A stretch of 38,651 nucleotides of DNA from CAXMNX01 sp964194845 (GTDB taxonomy: Bacteria > Pseudomonadota > Alphaproteobacteria > Rhodobacterales > Rhodobacteraceae). This document shows, in pieces, positions 24,344-33,661 of this stretch. The position numbers were made by a program, and so were the translations under genes. The first letter of the stretch is position 1. Each line of letters opens with the position of its first letter. The stretch is from contig CAXMNX010000095.1 in assembly GCA_964194845.1 (NCBI GenBank), positions 1 to 38,651 of the forward strand. Direction: 5' to 3'. Under the pieces are notes generated by a model. That model did not search any database and was not told the DNA's origin. It worked only from the letters and a program-made list of their open reading frames with translations.

Positions 24344-25645
24344 CTAGATGCCGTGCTTCAGGCGCGAAAATGAAGCTGGCCTCGGCCCGCCTGTCGCCCA
24401 ATCCAGAAGCTCGACCGTATGGACGACGGGAATATCTGTGCCAGATCCAATCTGCATCATACAGCCGATGTTCCCGGCCGCGATTACATCGGGCGACTTT
24501 GCCTCTAATGTATTGATTTTTCGGGATTTCAACTCATTGGAAATCTCAGGCTGCATAAGATTATACGTCCCCGCCGACCCACAGCAAAGGTGGCTGTCGG
24601 CGGGCTCGACAACAGTGAAACCGGCGCGTTTCAGCAGGTCTTTGGGGTGTGATTTAATCTGCTGGCCATGCTGCAACGAACAAGCGGCGTGATAGGCCAC
24701 GCAGAGGCGCTGGGCCTCGCCCTCGGGCAGATTAAGCCGTGCCAGCACTTCGGTTACATCCATCGCGAGCGCGCTGATACGGGCGGCATCATCGGCCAGC
24801 GGATCGTTTCGGAACATGTGGCCATAGTCCTTAACCGTCGTGCCGCAGCCCGAGGCATTGATCACGACGGCATCAAGCCCAGCAGCACGATCCTCGACCA
24901 TCCACACGCGGATGTTACGCGCGGCGGCGGCGTGGCTCTCGCTCTTGCGCCCCATGTGATGCACCAGCGCACCGCAGCATCCCATATCGCGCGCGATCAC
25001 CACCTCGCAACCGAGGCGCGTCAACAGGCGGATCGTGGCATCGTTAATGTCGGTGTTCAGCGCCCGCTGCGCACAACCGGTCATCAGTGCAACGCGCATC
25101 CGTTTTTGCCCTACCGCGGGAAAAGTCTGCGGATCGTCGTTGCGGCTGACCGGCGGAATTTTCTTCGGCGCTATTTCCAGCATCGCGCGCAGACGCTTGT
25201 CTGGCACCAGGGCGCTCAAAGGGCGTCCGATCCTTGCTGCCATCAGCGCCAGTCGAAACCGGTTTGGGTAAGGCAGGATGCGCGCCAGAGCCCATCGCAG
25301 CACGCGCTCGAACACGGGTCGCCGATAGGTTTTCTCGATATGGGCGCGGGCGTGATCGACCAGATGCATGTAGTGAACGCCCGAGGGGCAGGTCGTCATA
25401 CAGGCCAGACAGGATAAGCACCGGTCGATATGTTTCACCGTCTTTGCGTCAGCGGGCCGATCGTTTTCGAGCATGTCCTTGATCAGGTAGATGCGGCCAC
25501 GTGGGCTATCGAGTTCGTCGCCCAAGACTTGATACGTCGGACAAGTCGCGGTGCAGAAGCCGCAGTGGATGCAAGAACGCAGGATCTCGTTTGCGCGCGC
25601 GATTTCGGGGGCTTTCAGTTGTTCTTTGGTGAAGTTGGTCTGCAT
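24344..25645 (-). CDS. glcF: Glycolate oxidase iron-sulfur subunit
   Basis: GlcF passes electrons from the FAD subunits GlcD/GlcE toward the membrane quinone pool during oxidation of glycolate to glyoxylate. The 433 residues have two 4Fe-4S motifs, C25/C28/C31/C35 (CIHCGFCTATCPTY) and C76/C79/C82/C86 (CLSCLACMTTCPSG). Two CCG domains follow (MGCCGALVHHMG and SHLCCGSAGTYNLM). It is the last gene of glcD-glcE-glcF, separated from glcE by 89 bases that contain two palindromes. Confidence 0.95.
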   Translation of the reverse strand: MQTNFTKEQLKAPEIARANEILRSCIHCGFCTATCPTYQVLGDELDSPRGRIYLIKDMLENDRPADAKTVKHIDRCLSCLACMTTCPSGVHYMHLVDHARAHIEKTYRRPVFERVLRWALARILPYPNRFRLALMAARIGRPLSALVPDKRLRAMLEIAPKKIPPVSRNDDPQTFPAVGQKRMRVALMTGCAQRALNTDINDATIRLLTRLGCEVVIARDMGCCGALVHHMGRKSESHAAAARNIRVWMVEDRAAGLDAVVINASGCGTTVKDYGHMFRNDPLADDAARISALAMDVTEVLARLNLPEGEAQRLCVAYHAACSLQHGQQIKSHPKDLLKRAGFTVVEPADSHLCCGSAGTYNLMQPEISNELKSRKINTLEAKSPDVIAAGNIGCMMQIGSGTDIPVVHTVELLDWATGGPRPASFSRLKHGI

Positions 25646-25657
25646 TCGTTACCGCCC

Positions 25658-25712
25658 GTCCCGGACCCGATCCGGTACCTCTGCGCCGAGGCCCCGGCGC
25701 GTTGGCCGGGGC
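25658..25712. repeat. Paired palindromes in the glcE-glcF spacer
   Basis: Two inverted repeats lie side by side: GTCCCGGA/TCCGGTAC (25658-25678, one mismatch) and a perfect GCCCCGGC/GCCGGGGC (25691-25712, six-base loop). Motifs of the CCGGAnnnnnTCCGG type are common dispersed extragenic palindromes in alphaproteobacteria. In the glc transcript they would form stable hairpins between glcE and glcF. Confidence 0.6.
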
Positions 25713-25734
25713 GCGTTGTTGATTGAATTCCAGC

Positions 25735-26865
25735 TCATCCCAACAGCCCCGGATTGAGGATGCCACGCGGATCGAATTTGCGGCGGAGGCCCGTCGCCAG
25801 TGCCGCAAGCGGTATCGCCTCAGGTTGAAAGACACCTAACCGGGCCTTTGTCTCGTCGCTGCCGCGTAACAGCGTGGCGTGGCCGCCGACCTCAGCCAGT
25901 GGGGCGCGGATATCCCCGCCCTCGGGCGCGCGAAGCCAGATACGTCCACCGCCCCAGTCGTAAAGCACATCATTGGCGGAAGTCTTGGCCACGATATTTG
26001 GCGCTTCGGAGGGCTTTGCTGAAACACACCAAATGTCGCCCGCCTGCCCCTGAAACTGTTCGACATTGCGCGCCCATCGCCAGCCGACTTTTACCGCCTC
26101 CTGATCGGTCGTGATCTCCCAATCTCCGAACTCGACAAGATGCGGCGGTAGTGCCTCCGCCCGATAGGCCACTGACTCGGCAAAACCTTCAAGCCTGAAC
26201 ATCGTCAAAGTTTCTTCAATATTCGATCCTCGATAATGCGCTGCTCCCGTCACCTCGAAAGGCGAACGCAGTGCCGCTGCCATCGCGCCGGCCGCGCGCG
26301 CATCCTCCAGCCCGTTCCGGTATATCGTCGCTGCCGCCTCCGGCTTCGGCAGCACTTTCAGGCTGACCTCACTCAGCACCCCCAGCGTCCCCCGGCTGCC
26401 TGCCATGAGCTTGACCAGATCATAGCCGGTCACGTTTTTCATCACCCGTCCGCCGCTTTTAACGACCGCACCGCGCCCATCAACAAACCGCACGCCCAAA
26501 AGAAAGTCCCGGCAGGCCCCCACTTGCACCCGGCGAGGACCCGAAACATTGCCTGCAACCACGCCGCCAATCGTCGGCACGCCGGCCGTTCCCAGAAGCG
26601 CGCGATGATCCATCGGCTCGAACGCCAGCATCTGCCCCTCGGCGTCCAGCGCTGCCTCAATCTCGGCCACGGGGGTTCCGGCCCTGGCCACCAGCGTCAG
26701 CGCGCCGGGCTCGTAAAGCGTGATGCCAGACAATTCGGCGACAGACAGTGGCTCGCCATCGACCGGGCGACCGATGGGCCGCGTTCCACCGCCCTGAATG
26801 GCCAACGGCACCTTGGCCCCGGCAATCGCTTCGGCCAGTTCTGCCTCATCCGTTGGTGTCAGCAT
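25735..26865 (-). CDS. glcE: Glycolate oxidase FAD-binding subunit
   Basis: GlcE is the second, shorter FAD-binding subunit of glycolate oxidase. The 376 residues contain an FAD-binding type 4 (PCMH) domain (about 1-165), with AIQGGGTRPIGRPVDGEP, TLGVLSEVSLKVLP and SGPRRVQVGACRDFLLGVRF, followed by a substrate/FAD cap. ATG 26865 is chosen; a GTG at 26871 would overlap the glcD stop as GTGA and is equally possible. Either way translation is coupled to glcD. Confidence 0.93.
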   Translation of the reverse strand: MLTPTDEAELAEAIAGAKVPLAIQGGGTRPIGRPVDGEPLSVAELSGITLYEPGALTLVARAGTPVAEIEAALDAEGQMLAFEPMDHRALLGTAGVPTIGGVVAGNVSGPRRVQVGACRDFLLGVRFVDGRGAVVKSGGRVMKNVTGYDLVKLMAGSRGTLGVLSEVSLKVLPKPEAAATIYRNGLEDARAAGAMAAALRSPFEVTGAAHYRGSNIEETLTMFRLEGFAESVAYRAEALPPHLVEFGDWEITTDQEAVKVGWRWARNVEQFQGQAGDIWCVSAKPSEAPNIVAKTSANDVLYDWGGGRIWLRAPEGGDIRAPLAEVGGHATLLRGSDETKARLGVFQPEAIPLAALATGLRRKFDPRGILNPGLLG

Positions 26866-26867
26866 TT

Positions 26868-28316
26868 TCACGCTGCCTCGGGCCGCGTCCGACGTCGTGC
26901 CGCGCTTGCTTCCAGCGGAAAAACTTTCGCCGGGTTCAGCAACCAGTTGGGATCAAACACATCCTTCACCCGCATCTGCGCCTCCAGATCTGCGTGCGAA
27001 TACTGTACACCCATCAGATCGCGCTTTTCGATGCCCACGCCATGCTCGCCAGTCAGACACCCGCCCACCTCGACACAAAGCTTCAGGATCTCCGCGCCCA
27101 ACGCCTCGCAGGTCTCAAGATCCCCCGGTTTGTTGGCATCATAGAGGATCAGCGGGTGCATATTGCCGTCGCCCGCGTGAAAGACGTTGCCGACGTCCAG
27201 CCCGTATTCCACCGACATCTCGCGGATCCGTCTGAGAACGAACGGCAATTCGCTGACCGGGATCGTCCCGTCCAGACACATGTAATCGTTGATCTGGCCC
27301 ATAGCGCCGAACGCCGATTTGCGGCCGAGCCAGATGCGCGCGGCCTCTTCCTCATCGCCCGCTTCGCGCATCGCGACCGGTTGGTGCCTCGCCGCGATTG
27401 CTTTGATCAGGCCAAGCTCGACGTCGATCTCGGCGTCCGACCCTTCGACCTCAACGATCAACAACGCCTCGCAGTCCGGGTATCCAGCACCGGAATGAAC
27501 CTCGACGGCTTCGATCACTTTTCGATCCATGTATTCGATGGCGACCGGCAACACGCCCGCCTTGATGATGTCGGCAACACAGGCGCCTGCCACCTCGGCG
27601 TTGTCATATCCAATCAGGACAGGCCGCGCACCTTCGGGGCTGGGCAGAATGCGCAGCGTTGCTTCGGTCACGACGCCTAGTTGGCCTTCCGAGCCGCATA
27701 ACAACCCCAGCCAGTCATACCCCGCGGCGCCCATATGCGCGCCGCCGATCTCGACCACCGTGCCGTCCATCATGACCAAAGTGACGCCCAAGAGGTTGTT
27801 CGTCGTCACTCCGTATTTCAGGCAATGCGCGCCGCCCGAATTCATCGCGATGTTGCCGGCGATGGCACAGGCGAGCTGCGACGATGGATCGGGGGCATAG
27901 AAAAACCCATTGCTTTCAACGGCATCGGTCACCGACAAGTTGGTGCGGCCCGATTGCACGCGGATGAACCGGTTGTCGTAGTCGGTTTCAAGCACCGCGT
28001 TCAGCCGCGCAACGCCCAGGATCACGCTGTCAGCCGTCGGAAGCGCGCCACCGGCAAGCGATGTGCCTGAGCCGCGCGGAACTACCGGCACGCCCTCCTG
28101 GTGGCAGATCTTCAGAATGGCGGACACTTCACCGGTAGTTCCTGGCAACACAACGCAGAGCGGCGGGCATCGGTAGGCGGTCAGCGCATCGCATTCATAG
28201 GCCCGGGTCTCCGCCTCGTCCGAGATCACGGCACCCGTGCGTAGAACTGCCTGAAGCCGCGCAACGATCCGCGATTTCCGGGCCAGGATGTCGGGGTTCG
28301 GCGGTGGCATATCCAT
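26868..28316 (-). CDS. glcD: Glycolate oxidase subunit, FAD-linked
   Basis: GlcD is the catalytic FAD subunit oxidising glycolate (or D-lactate) to the 2-oxo acid. The 482 residues comprise an FAD-binding type 4 domain with VVPRGSGTSLAGGALPT and GNIAMNSGGAHCLKYGVTTN, and an FAD-oxidase C domain with HAGDGNMHPLILYD and GEHGVGIEKRDLM, the latter carrying family-conserved histidines. A D-lactate dehydrogenase is the alternative, but linked glcE and glcF fix the assignment. The ATG has GAGGATCC upstream. An inverted repeat at 28340-28362 is a candidate regulator site. Confidence 0.95.
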   Translation of the reverse strand: MDMPPPNPDILARKSRIVARLQAVLRTGAVISDEAETRAYECDALTAYRCPPLCVVLPGTTGEVSAILKICHQEGVPVVPRGSGTSLAGGALPTADSVILGVARLNAVLETDYDNRFIRVQSGRTNLSVTDAVESNGFFYAPDPSSQLACAIAGNIAMNSGGAHCLKYGVTTNNLLGVTLVMMDGTVVEIGGAHMGAAGYDWLGLLCGSEGQLGVVTEATLRILPSPEGARPVLIGYDNAEVAGACVADIIKAGVLPVAIEYMDRKVIEAVEVHSGAGYPDCEALLIVEVEGSDAEIDVELGLIKAIAARHQPVAMREAGDEEEAARIWLGRKSAFGAMGQINDYMCLDGTIPVSELPFVLRRIREMSVEYGLDVGNVFHAGDGNMHPLILYDANKPGDLETCEALGAEILKLCVEVGGCLTGEHGVGIEKRDLMGVQYSHADLEAQMRVKDVFDPNWLLNPAKVFPLEASAARRRTRPEAA

Positions 28317-28339
28317 TGGCGGATCCTCGTATTCGCGGA

Positions 28340-28362
28340 ATTGGTTAGATTATATTACCAAT
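28340..28362. promoter_or_regulatory. Candidate GntR-type operator upstream of glcD
   Basis: ATTGGT and ACCAAT face each other across an 11-base AT-rich centre, 24 bases before the glcD start; a second TACCA follows at 28363. The half-sites match those of FadR-subfamily GntR regulators (PdhR, GlcC and LldR use TTGGT/ACCAA), but the known sites have a much shorter spacer, so the assignment is tentative. No regulator gene lies next to the operon. Confidence 0.4.
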
Positions 28363-28423
28363 TACCAGGCTCAGCAAGTAAAAGTGACTGGCCTCGGGCA
28401 GTTTTCCCACTAGGTTTCAGGGC

Positions 28424-28789
28424 ATGAAATTAAAACGAGCATTGACTATAATGGCGCTGGTTTTGGCGTATTCGCCCGCCACTGCAGACGAAGCCACAAT
28501 CGAGGCCGTCGAGGCGCGACGGGACGGGGCTACTTGGACATTTTCTGTCACGCTTCGGCACGGTGATATTGGCTGGTATGATTACGCCGACGGCTGGCGG
28601 GTGGTTGCCGAGGATGGCACGGAATTCGGGGTTCGCACACTTTTGCATCCGCACGTGAATGAGCAGCCGTTTACACGCTCGCTGTCGGACGTCGCCATTC
28701 CTGACGCCACATCCCAGGTCTTTGTCGAGGCCCGGACGTTTGTCGAAGGCTGGGGTGCTGCACGGTTTCCGGTCGATCTTTCGGAGTAG
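28424..28789 (+). CDS. Small exported hypothetical protein
   Basis: This 121-residue protein has a signal peptide (MKLKRALTIMALVLAYSPATA, cut near residue 21). The mature part is a single beta-rich domain of about 100 residues (WTFSVTLRHGDIGWYDYADG, then RVVAEDGTEFGVRTLLHPHV, then SQVFVEARTFVEGWGAARFP) with no cysteine. I recognise no named family; the compact domain suggests a periplasmic binding or structural role. It lies alone between glcD (divergent) and an aldehyde dehydrogenase (convergent). Confidence 0.75.
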   Translation: MKLKRALTIMALVLAYSPATADEATIEAVEARRDGATWTFSVTLRHGDIGWYDYADGWRVVAEDGTEFGVRTLLHPHVNEQPFTRSLSDVAIPDATSQVFVEARTFVEGWGAARFPVDLSE

Positions 28790-28797
28790 CACCGCCC

Positions 28798-30252
28798 TCA
28801 CCCGTGCAACGCCGCGACGGTCTTGAGCGTCGAGAACCCGTAAAGCGCCTCGAAACCCTTCTCGCGCCCGTGCCCGGAAAGCCCGACGCCGCCAAACGGC
28901 AATTCAACACCGCCGCCTGCACCATAGTTGTTCAGAAAGACCTGCCCGGCCTCCAGTTTTCGCGCCATCCGCATCTGCCGCGCGCCATCGCGGGTCCAGG
29001 CCGAGGCGACCAGCCCATAGTCGGTGCCGTTTGCAATGGCGACAGCCTCATCTTCGTCATCGAAGGGGATGACGACCTGAACGGGGCCGAATATCTCGTC
29101 CTGCGCCAACCGGTGGCCAGGATCGACACCAGCAAACAACGTTGGCACCACATAGCTGCCGCCGGTTGGGGTTCCGTCAAGAATTGTTCCTTGGGCGGCG
29201 GTCTCAAGGTCTGCCCCGGCGGCCAGAAAGTCTTCAACGATACGCTTCTGACGGCTTGAGATCAGCGGTCCGACCTCCAGATCATCCAATGCCGGACCAA
29301 CACGCAGTTCGCGATAGCGTTCCGCCATGCCGGATGTCACCTCGTCCAGAACGCCCCGCTGGACCAGAATGCGCGACGAGGCTGAACAGGTCTGCCCGGC
29401 GTTCTGAATGCCCGCGTTCACCAGAAACGGCAGTGCGGCGTCGATATCGGCGTCCTCGAAAACAACCTGCGGGGATTTGCCGCCAAGCTCCAGTGTTACC
29501 GGCACGACATTCTCCGCCGCCGCCGTCTGGATCAGCCGCCCGACGCCAACCGACCCGGTGAACGAGACATGGCGAACGCCCCTGTGCGCCGCCAGCGCGG
29601 CCCCGGCCTCGGCCCCCAGCCCCGGCACAACATTCAGTGCGCCCGCCGGAAGCCCGGCCCGCCGCGCGATCTCAGCAAAGGCCAATGCCGTCAGGCACGC
29701 CTCTTCGGCGGGTTTCAGAACCGTCGCATTTCCCATCGCGAGAGCGGCACCAATAGACCGGCCGATAATCTGCATCGGATAATTCCACGGGATGATGTGG
29801 CCGGTCACACCGTGCGGCTCGCGCAGCGTGTAGACGGTGTAGCCTTCAAGATAGGGGATCGTCGCCCCGTGAACCTTGTCGGCCGCACCGCCATAGAATT
29901 CCATGTAGCGCGCAAGCGCTTTGGCGTCGGCCCGCGCCTGGGTCAGCGGCTTGCCGACATCGAGCGCCTCTAGCCGGGCCAAGTCTTCGACGTGTTCAAG
30001 CACCAGCAAGCCAATGCGTGCAAGGCATCGCCCGCGTTCGGCGGCCGTCATCCGCCCCCAATCGCCCGTTCGCGCAGCCTGTGCGGCCTGCACCGCGCGG
30101 TCAATGTCGTCGCTGGATCCCCGCGCAATTTCACAAAGCGTTGTGCCATCCGAGGGGTTTTTAAGCTCAAGCGTCTCGCCACTCGCAGGCGGAACCCATT
30201 CGCCCGCGATGAAGCATTGACCGGGATCGACGCCAAGCGGTTGAACATTCAT
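28798..30252 (-). CDS. Aldehyde dehydrogenase (NAD-dependent family)
   Basis: This 484-residue protein is a complete aldehyde dehydrogenase: PWNYPMQ for the cofactor, Lys in VLKPAEE, general base Glu in VTLELGGKSP, nucleophile Cys in NAGQTCSASSRI, and EIFGPVQVVIPFDDEDEAV. The substrate is not determined by sequence; betaine-aldehyde-like or aminoaldehyde dehydrogenases are the closest in feel. It follows the fused transporter ATPase by 18 bases and is the last gene of the transporter-deacylase operon, so its aldehyde may come from the imported compound. Confidence 0.92.
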   Translation of the reverse strand: MNVQPLGVDPGQCFIAGEWVPPASGETLELKNPSDGTTLCEIARGSSDDIDRAVQAAQAARTGDWGRMTAAERGRCLARIGLLVLEHVEDLARLEALDVGKPLTQARADAKALARYMEFYGGAADKVHGATIPYLEGYTVYTLREPHGVTGHIIPWNYPMQIIGRSIGAALAMGNATVLKPAEEACLTALAFAEIARRAGLPAGALNVVPGLGAEAGAALAAHRGVRHVSFTGSVGVGRLIQTAAAENVVPVTLELGGKSPQVVFEDADIDAALPFLVNAGIQNAGQTCSASSRILVQRGVLDEVTSGMAERYRELRVGPALDDLEVGPLISSRQKRIVEDFLAAGADLETAAQGTILDGTPTGGSYVVPTLFAGVDPGHRLAQDEIFGPVQVVIPFDDEDEAVAIANGTDYGLVASAWTRDGARQMRMARKLEAGQVFLNNYGAGGGVELPFGGVGLSGHGREKGFEALYGFSTLKTVAALHG

Positions 30253-30270
30253 CGGGTATATCCCTTTCGA

Positions 30271-31872
30271 TCAGACCGCTGTCGCCGCGATATCCGGCAG
30301 AACCGGCGCGGCGGCGATCAGGCGTTGTGTGTATTCGTGGGCCGGTGCGTCGAAGACAGTTTCGGTCGGGCCTTCCTCGACAATCTTGCCGGATTTCATC
30401 ACCAGAACCCGGTCAGTGATCGACCGCACGACGGACAAATCGTGCGAGATAAAAAGATAGGTCAACCCGTGGCTTTCGGCGAGATCGGCCAGAAGATCGA
30501 GGATCTGTGCCCGTATTGAGACATCGAGTGCGGAAACTGCTTCGTCGAGCAGGATCAGGTCGGGCCGGATAATCAGCGCACGCGCAATCGCGATCCGCTG
30601 GCGCTGACCGCCGGAAAACTCGTGGATGTATTTGAGCCGGTCGTCGGGGTTAAGGCCAACCGCGTGGAGCGCCTCGGCAATTGCCTCGTCGCGTTCTTTG
30701 GCGGATGGCGGAGTGTCGTAAAGATGAAACGGTTCGCTCACCAGCTTGTCGACCCGATGGCGCGGGTTGAACGAGCCATATGGGTCCTGAAACACCACCT
30801 GCATCCGACGTCTGAGCGCCCGATTGGGCACGTTTCCAGTGAAGACGGGCGCGCCGTCCAGAAGGATCTCGCCGCCCTGCACCGCTTCAAGCCCCAGAAT
30901 TGCGCGCGTCAGCGTCGATTTCCCGCAGCCGCTTTCGCCGACAAGACCAAGGCTTTCGCCGCGCCGGATGTCGAAGCTGACATGATCGACGGCGCGAAAT
31001 TGTTCGTGCGCGCCAAATATCGACGTGCGCGGCAGGCGATAGTCGCGCACCACGTCGCGCACCGACAAGAGCGGCGTGTCTTCGGGCGTCGTGTTTCTCT
31101 CAGGCTGATGGCCGGAGGCGGCGTAAAGCGCCTTGGTATAGGGGTGCCGCATGGTGTCGAAAAGCGTCGCCGCCGGGCCACGCTCGACCACTTCGCCGTC
31201 CTTCATGATGACGATCTCGTCGGCCATATCAGCGACAACTGCCAGATCATGGCTGATCAGCATCAGCCCCATGCCGTCTTCATCGACGAGCCGCTTCAGG
31301 AGCCGCAGGATTTCCGCCTGCGTCGTGACATCGAGCGCGGTTGTCGGCTCATCCGCGATCAGCAGTTTCGGCTGCAATGCAATCGCCATCGCGATCACGA
31401 CGCGCTGTCGCTGGCCGCCTGAAAGCTCGTGCGGGTAAAGCCCAAGCGAAAACCGGCTCCCCGGCAGTTCGCAACGATCAAGCGCGGCGCGGGCGCGCGC
31501 CATTGCGGCCGACTTGGCCACCGTATTTTCGTGGATCAGGATGGTCTCGGCCACCTGATCACCGATGGTTTTCAAGGGGTTCAGCGCAGTCATCGGTTCC
31601 TGAAAGATGATCGACACGTCATTTCCACGCAAGTCGCAAAGCGCCTCTTCGCTGGCGGTCAGAACGTCGAAATCCTTCACACGAATAGCACCCGTGGCCT
31701 GCGAGCCATTCGGCAATAACTGCATCACAGCGAAAGCCGTCATCGACTTGCCAGACCCGCTTTCGCCGATCACGCCGAGTGTCTTGCCAGCATCCAGCGA
31801 CATCGAGACTTCCCGCAGGATCGGCGTGCCGCGGATCGTGAGCGAAAGGCTTTCAATCTCAAGCAGGCTCAT
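30271..31872 (-). CDS. ABC transporter fused double ATP-binding protein (DppD-DppF type)
   Basis: This 533-residue protein carries two complete nucleotide-binding domains. The first has Walker A GESGSGKS (about 36-43), signature LSGGQRQR and Walker B LLIADEPT; the second has GESGCGKS, FSGGQRQR and LILLDEAVS. Each unit is of the oligopeptide/nickel transporter class. The fusion replaces the usual separate DppD and DppF. Its ATG overlaps the upstream permease stop by 4 bases. Confidence 0.95.
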   Translation of the reverse strand: MSLLEIESLSLTIRGTPILREVSMSLDAGKTLGVIGESGSGKSMTAFAVMQLLPNGSQATGAIRVKDFDVLTASEEALCDLRGNDVSIIFQEPMTALNPLKTIGDQVAETILIHENTVAKSAAMARARAALDRCELPGSRFSLGLYPHELSGGQRQRVVIAMAIALQPKLLIADEPTTALDVTTQAEILRLLKRLVDEDGMGLMLISHDLAVVADMADEIVIMKDGEVVERGPAATLFDTMRHPYTKALYAASGHQPERNTTPEDTPLLSVRDVVRDYRLPRTSIFGAHEQFRAVDHVSFDIRRGESLGLVGESGCGKSTLTRAILGLEAVQGGEILLDGAPVFTGNVPNRALRRRMQVVFQDPYGSFNPRHRVDKLVSEPFHLYDTPPSAKERDEAIAEALHAVGLNPDDRLKYIHEFSGGQRQRIAIARALIIRPDLILLDEAVSALDVSIRAQILDLLADLAESHGLTYLFISHDLSVVRSITDRVLVMKSGKIVEEGPTETVFDAPAHEYTQRLIAAAPVLPDIAATAV

Positions 31873-32690
31873 CCCCGGTCCCTTCGCAGGCGTGGATCAA
31901 GCAGGTCGCGCAATCCGTCACCCAGCAGGTTCAGCCCCAGAACCGTCAGCACGATGGCAAGGCCGGGGAATAACGCGAGGTGCGGTGCGAGGCTGATCAT
32001 CGTCTGGCTGTCGGCCAGCATCCGCCCCCAGCTTGGCACCGGCGGCTGTGCGCCAAGGCCGACATAGGACAGCGACGCCTCGGCGAGGATGCCCAGCGAA
32101 AACTGGATCGTGCCCTGAACGATCAGCAGGTTCAGAACATTGGGCAGGATATGTTCTATCGAGATTCGCGCGGACCCCTTACCGGCAACGCGCGCGGCAA
32201 GGATAAACTCGCGCTGCCAGAGGCTTAGCGCCGAACCGCGCGTCAGGCGCGCGAATACTGGAATGTTGAAGATACCGATGGCGATGATCGCGTTTACGGC
32301 GCTTGGGCCGAAATTGGCGGTGATCAGGATCGCGATCAGCAGCGACGGAAAGGCAAAGATCAGATCGTTCCCGCGTCCGATCAATTCGTCCAGCAGACTG
32401 CCACGATTGGACGCCGCCGCAAGGCCAAGCGGCACGCCAAATCCCATGCCGATGCAAACCGCCACGATGGCGACCGCGATGGATGTGCGCGCGCCGACCA
32501 TGATCATCGACAGAATGTCGCGACCGAAATGGTCGGTGCCGAGCGGGTGCGCGCCGGTGGGCGTTTTCATCCGCTCGGCGATGTTCAGCGTTTCGATGTC
32601 GTAGGGCACCCAGATGAATGAAATCAATGCCGCTAGCGCAAAACCCGCCGTCAGCGCGGCCCCGATCCACAGATTTCGCGAGGCAATCAT
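31869..32690 (-). CDS. ABC transporter permease (DppC type)
   Basis: This 273-residue inner-membrane protein starts MIASRNLWIGAALTAGFALA. It has an N-terminal helix, a periplasmic segment (MKTPTGAHPLGTDHFGRDIL, typical of DppC/OppC), five further helices and the cytoplasmic EAA-like loop (AARVAGKGSARISIEHILPN). ATG 32690 overlaps the stop of the upstream permease; the longer frame to 32954 is antisense-like and rejected. With dppB-like and the fused ATPase it makes one importer. Confidence 0.95.
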   Translation of the reverse strand: MIASRNLWIGAALTAGFALAALISFIWVPYDIETLNIAERMKTPTGAHPLGTDHFGRDILSMIMVGARTSIAVAIVAVCIGMGFGVPLGLAAASNRGSLLDELIGRGNDLIFAFPSLLIAILITANFGPSAVNAIIAIGIFNIPVFARLTRGSALSLWQREFILAARVAGKGSARISIEHILPNVLNLLIVQGTIQFSLGILAEASLSYVGLGAQPPVPSWGRMLADSQTMISLAPHLALFPGLAIVLTVLGLNLLGDGLRDLLDPRLRRDRG

Positions 32691-33634
32691 TGGCTGCGTC
32701 TCAGGCGCGGATCGACAACGGCATAGGCGATATCGACTGCGAAATTGATCAGGATTACCGCGAAGACCAGCAGCATCACCACGCTTTCGACGACGATCAG
32801 ATCGCGCTGCGAGATGCTTTGGAAAATCAACCGCCCAAGCCCCGGCAGGAAGAAGACATTTTCGATAATGATGGCACCAGCCATCAGGAACGAGAATTGG
32901 AGGCCGATGATCGTCAGAACGGGAATCATCGCGTTTCGAAGCGCGTGCCGCCAAAGCGCCTGTTTTCGCGTCAGTCCCTTAGCGCGGGCGGTGCGCATGA
33001 AATCCTCGCCGAGGGTGTCCAGAAGGGCTGACCGCATGACGCGGGCAAGGATCGACGCCTGCGGCAGCGCCAAGGAAATTGCGGGCAATGTCAGAGCTTT
33101 AAGACCCGCGAACAGTCCCTCATCCCACCCCGGGAAACCACCGGCGGAAAACCAACGCAGGTTGATCGAAAAGACCAAGACCATCAGCATCGCGAACCAG
33201 AAGTTCGGCACGGCGACACCAAGCTGGGTGACGCCCATCACAGTCACATCCGCCACAGAGCCGCGCCGCGACGCCGCCAGAATGCCGACGGGAAAGGCGA
33301 TAAGTGTGGACAGCGTCAACGCGATCAAAGCCAGCGGCAGCGAGATCCACAGCCGTTCGCCGATCATGTCGGCAACTTCGGTTCGATAGGTATACGACGT
33401 GCCAAAATCGCCGACGAGCAACCCACCAACCCAGTTGAAATAGCGCTGGAACATCGGCACATCAAGGCCAAGCTGCTCGCGCAATGCCGCTATCGTGTCC
33501 GGCTGCGCATTGATCCCCAGCATAAACGCCGCAGGATCGCCGGGGATCACTTCGATCGCGGCAAAGATAACGACACTGGCGACCACAAGAGAGATCGCCA
33601 GCGATATTAGCCGTTTAAGCACATAGCGCACCAT
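32687..33634 (-). CDS. ABC transporter permease (DppB type)
   Basis: This 315-residue permease begins MVRYVLKRLISLAISLVVAS. It shows the DppB/OppB layout of six membrane helices, a large first periplasmic loop (LGLDVPMFQRYFNWVGGLLV) and the loop MRTARAKGLTRKQALWRHAL that contacts the ATPase. It lies 27 bases after the binding-protein gene and overlaps the next permease as ATGA. Confidence 0.95.
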   Translation of the reverse strand: MVRYVLKRLISLAISLVVASVVIFAAIEVIPGDPAAFMLGINAQPDTIAALREQLGLDVPMFQRYFNWVGGLLVGDFGTSYTYRTEVADMIGERLWISLPLALIALTLSTLIAFPVGILAASRRGSVADVTVMGVTQLGVAVPNFWFAMLMVLVFSINLRWFSAGGFPGWDEGLFAGLKALTLPAISLALPQASILARVMRSALLDTLGEDFMRTARAKGLTRKQALWRHALRNAMIPVLTIIGLQFSFLMAGAIIIENVFFLPGLGRLIFQSISQRDLIVVESVVMLLVFAVILINFAVDIAYAVVDPRLRRSQ

Positions 33635-33661
33635 GGCGGATTGCTTACCGCCCGCTGCGCA

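Noticed and set aside
26236..27680. Overlapping plus-strand open frames of about 300 codons
   Set aside because: They are antisense to glcD and glcE and rich in Arg, His and Gln, as expected for shadow frames of GC-rich genes.
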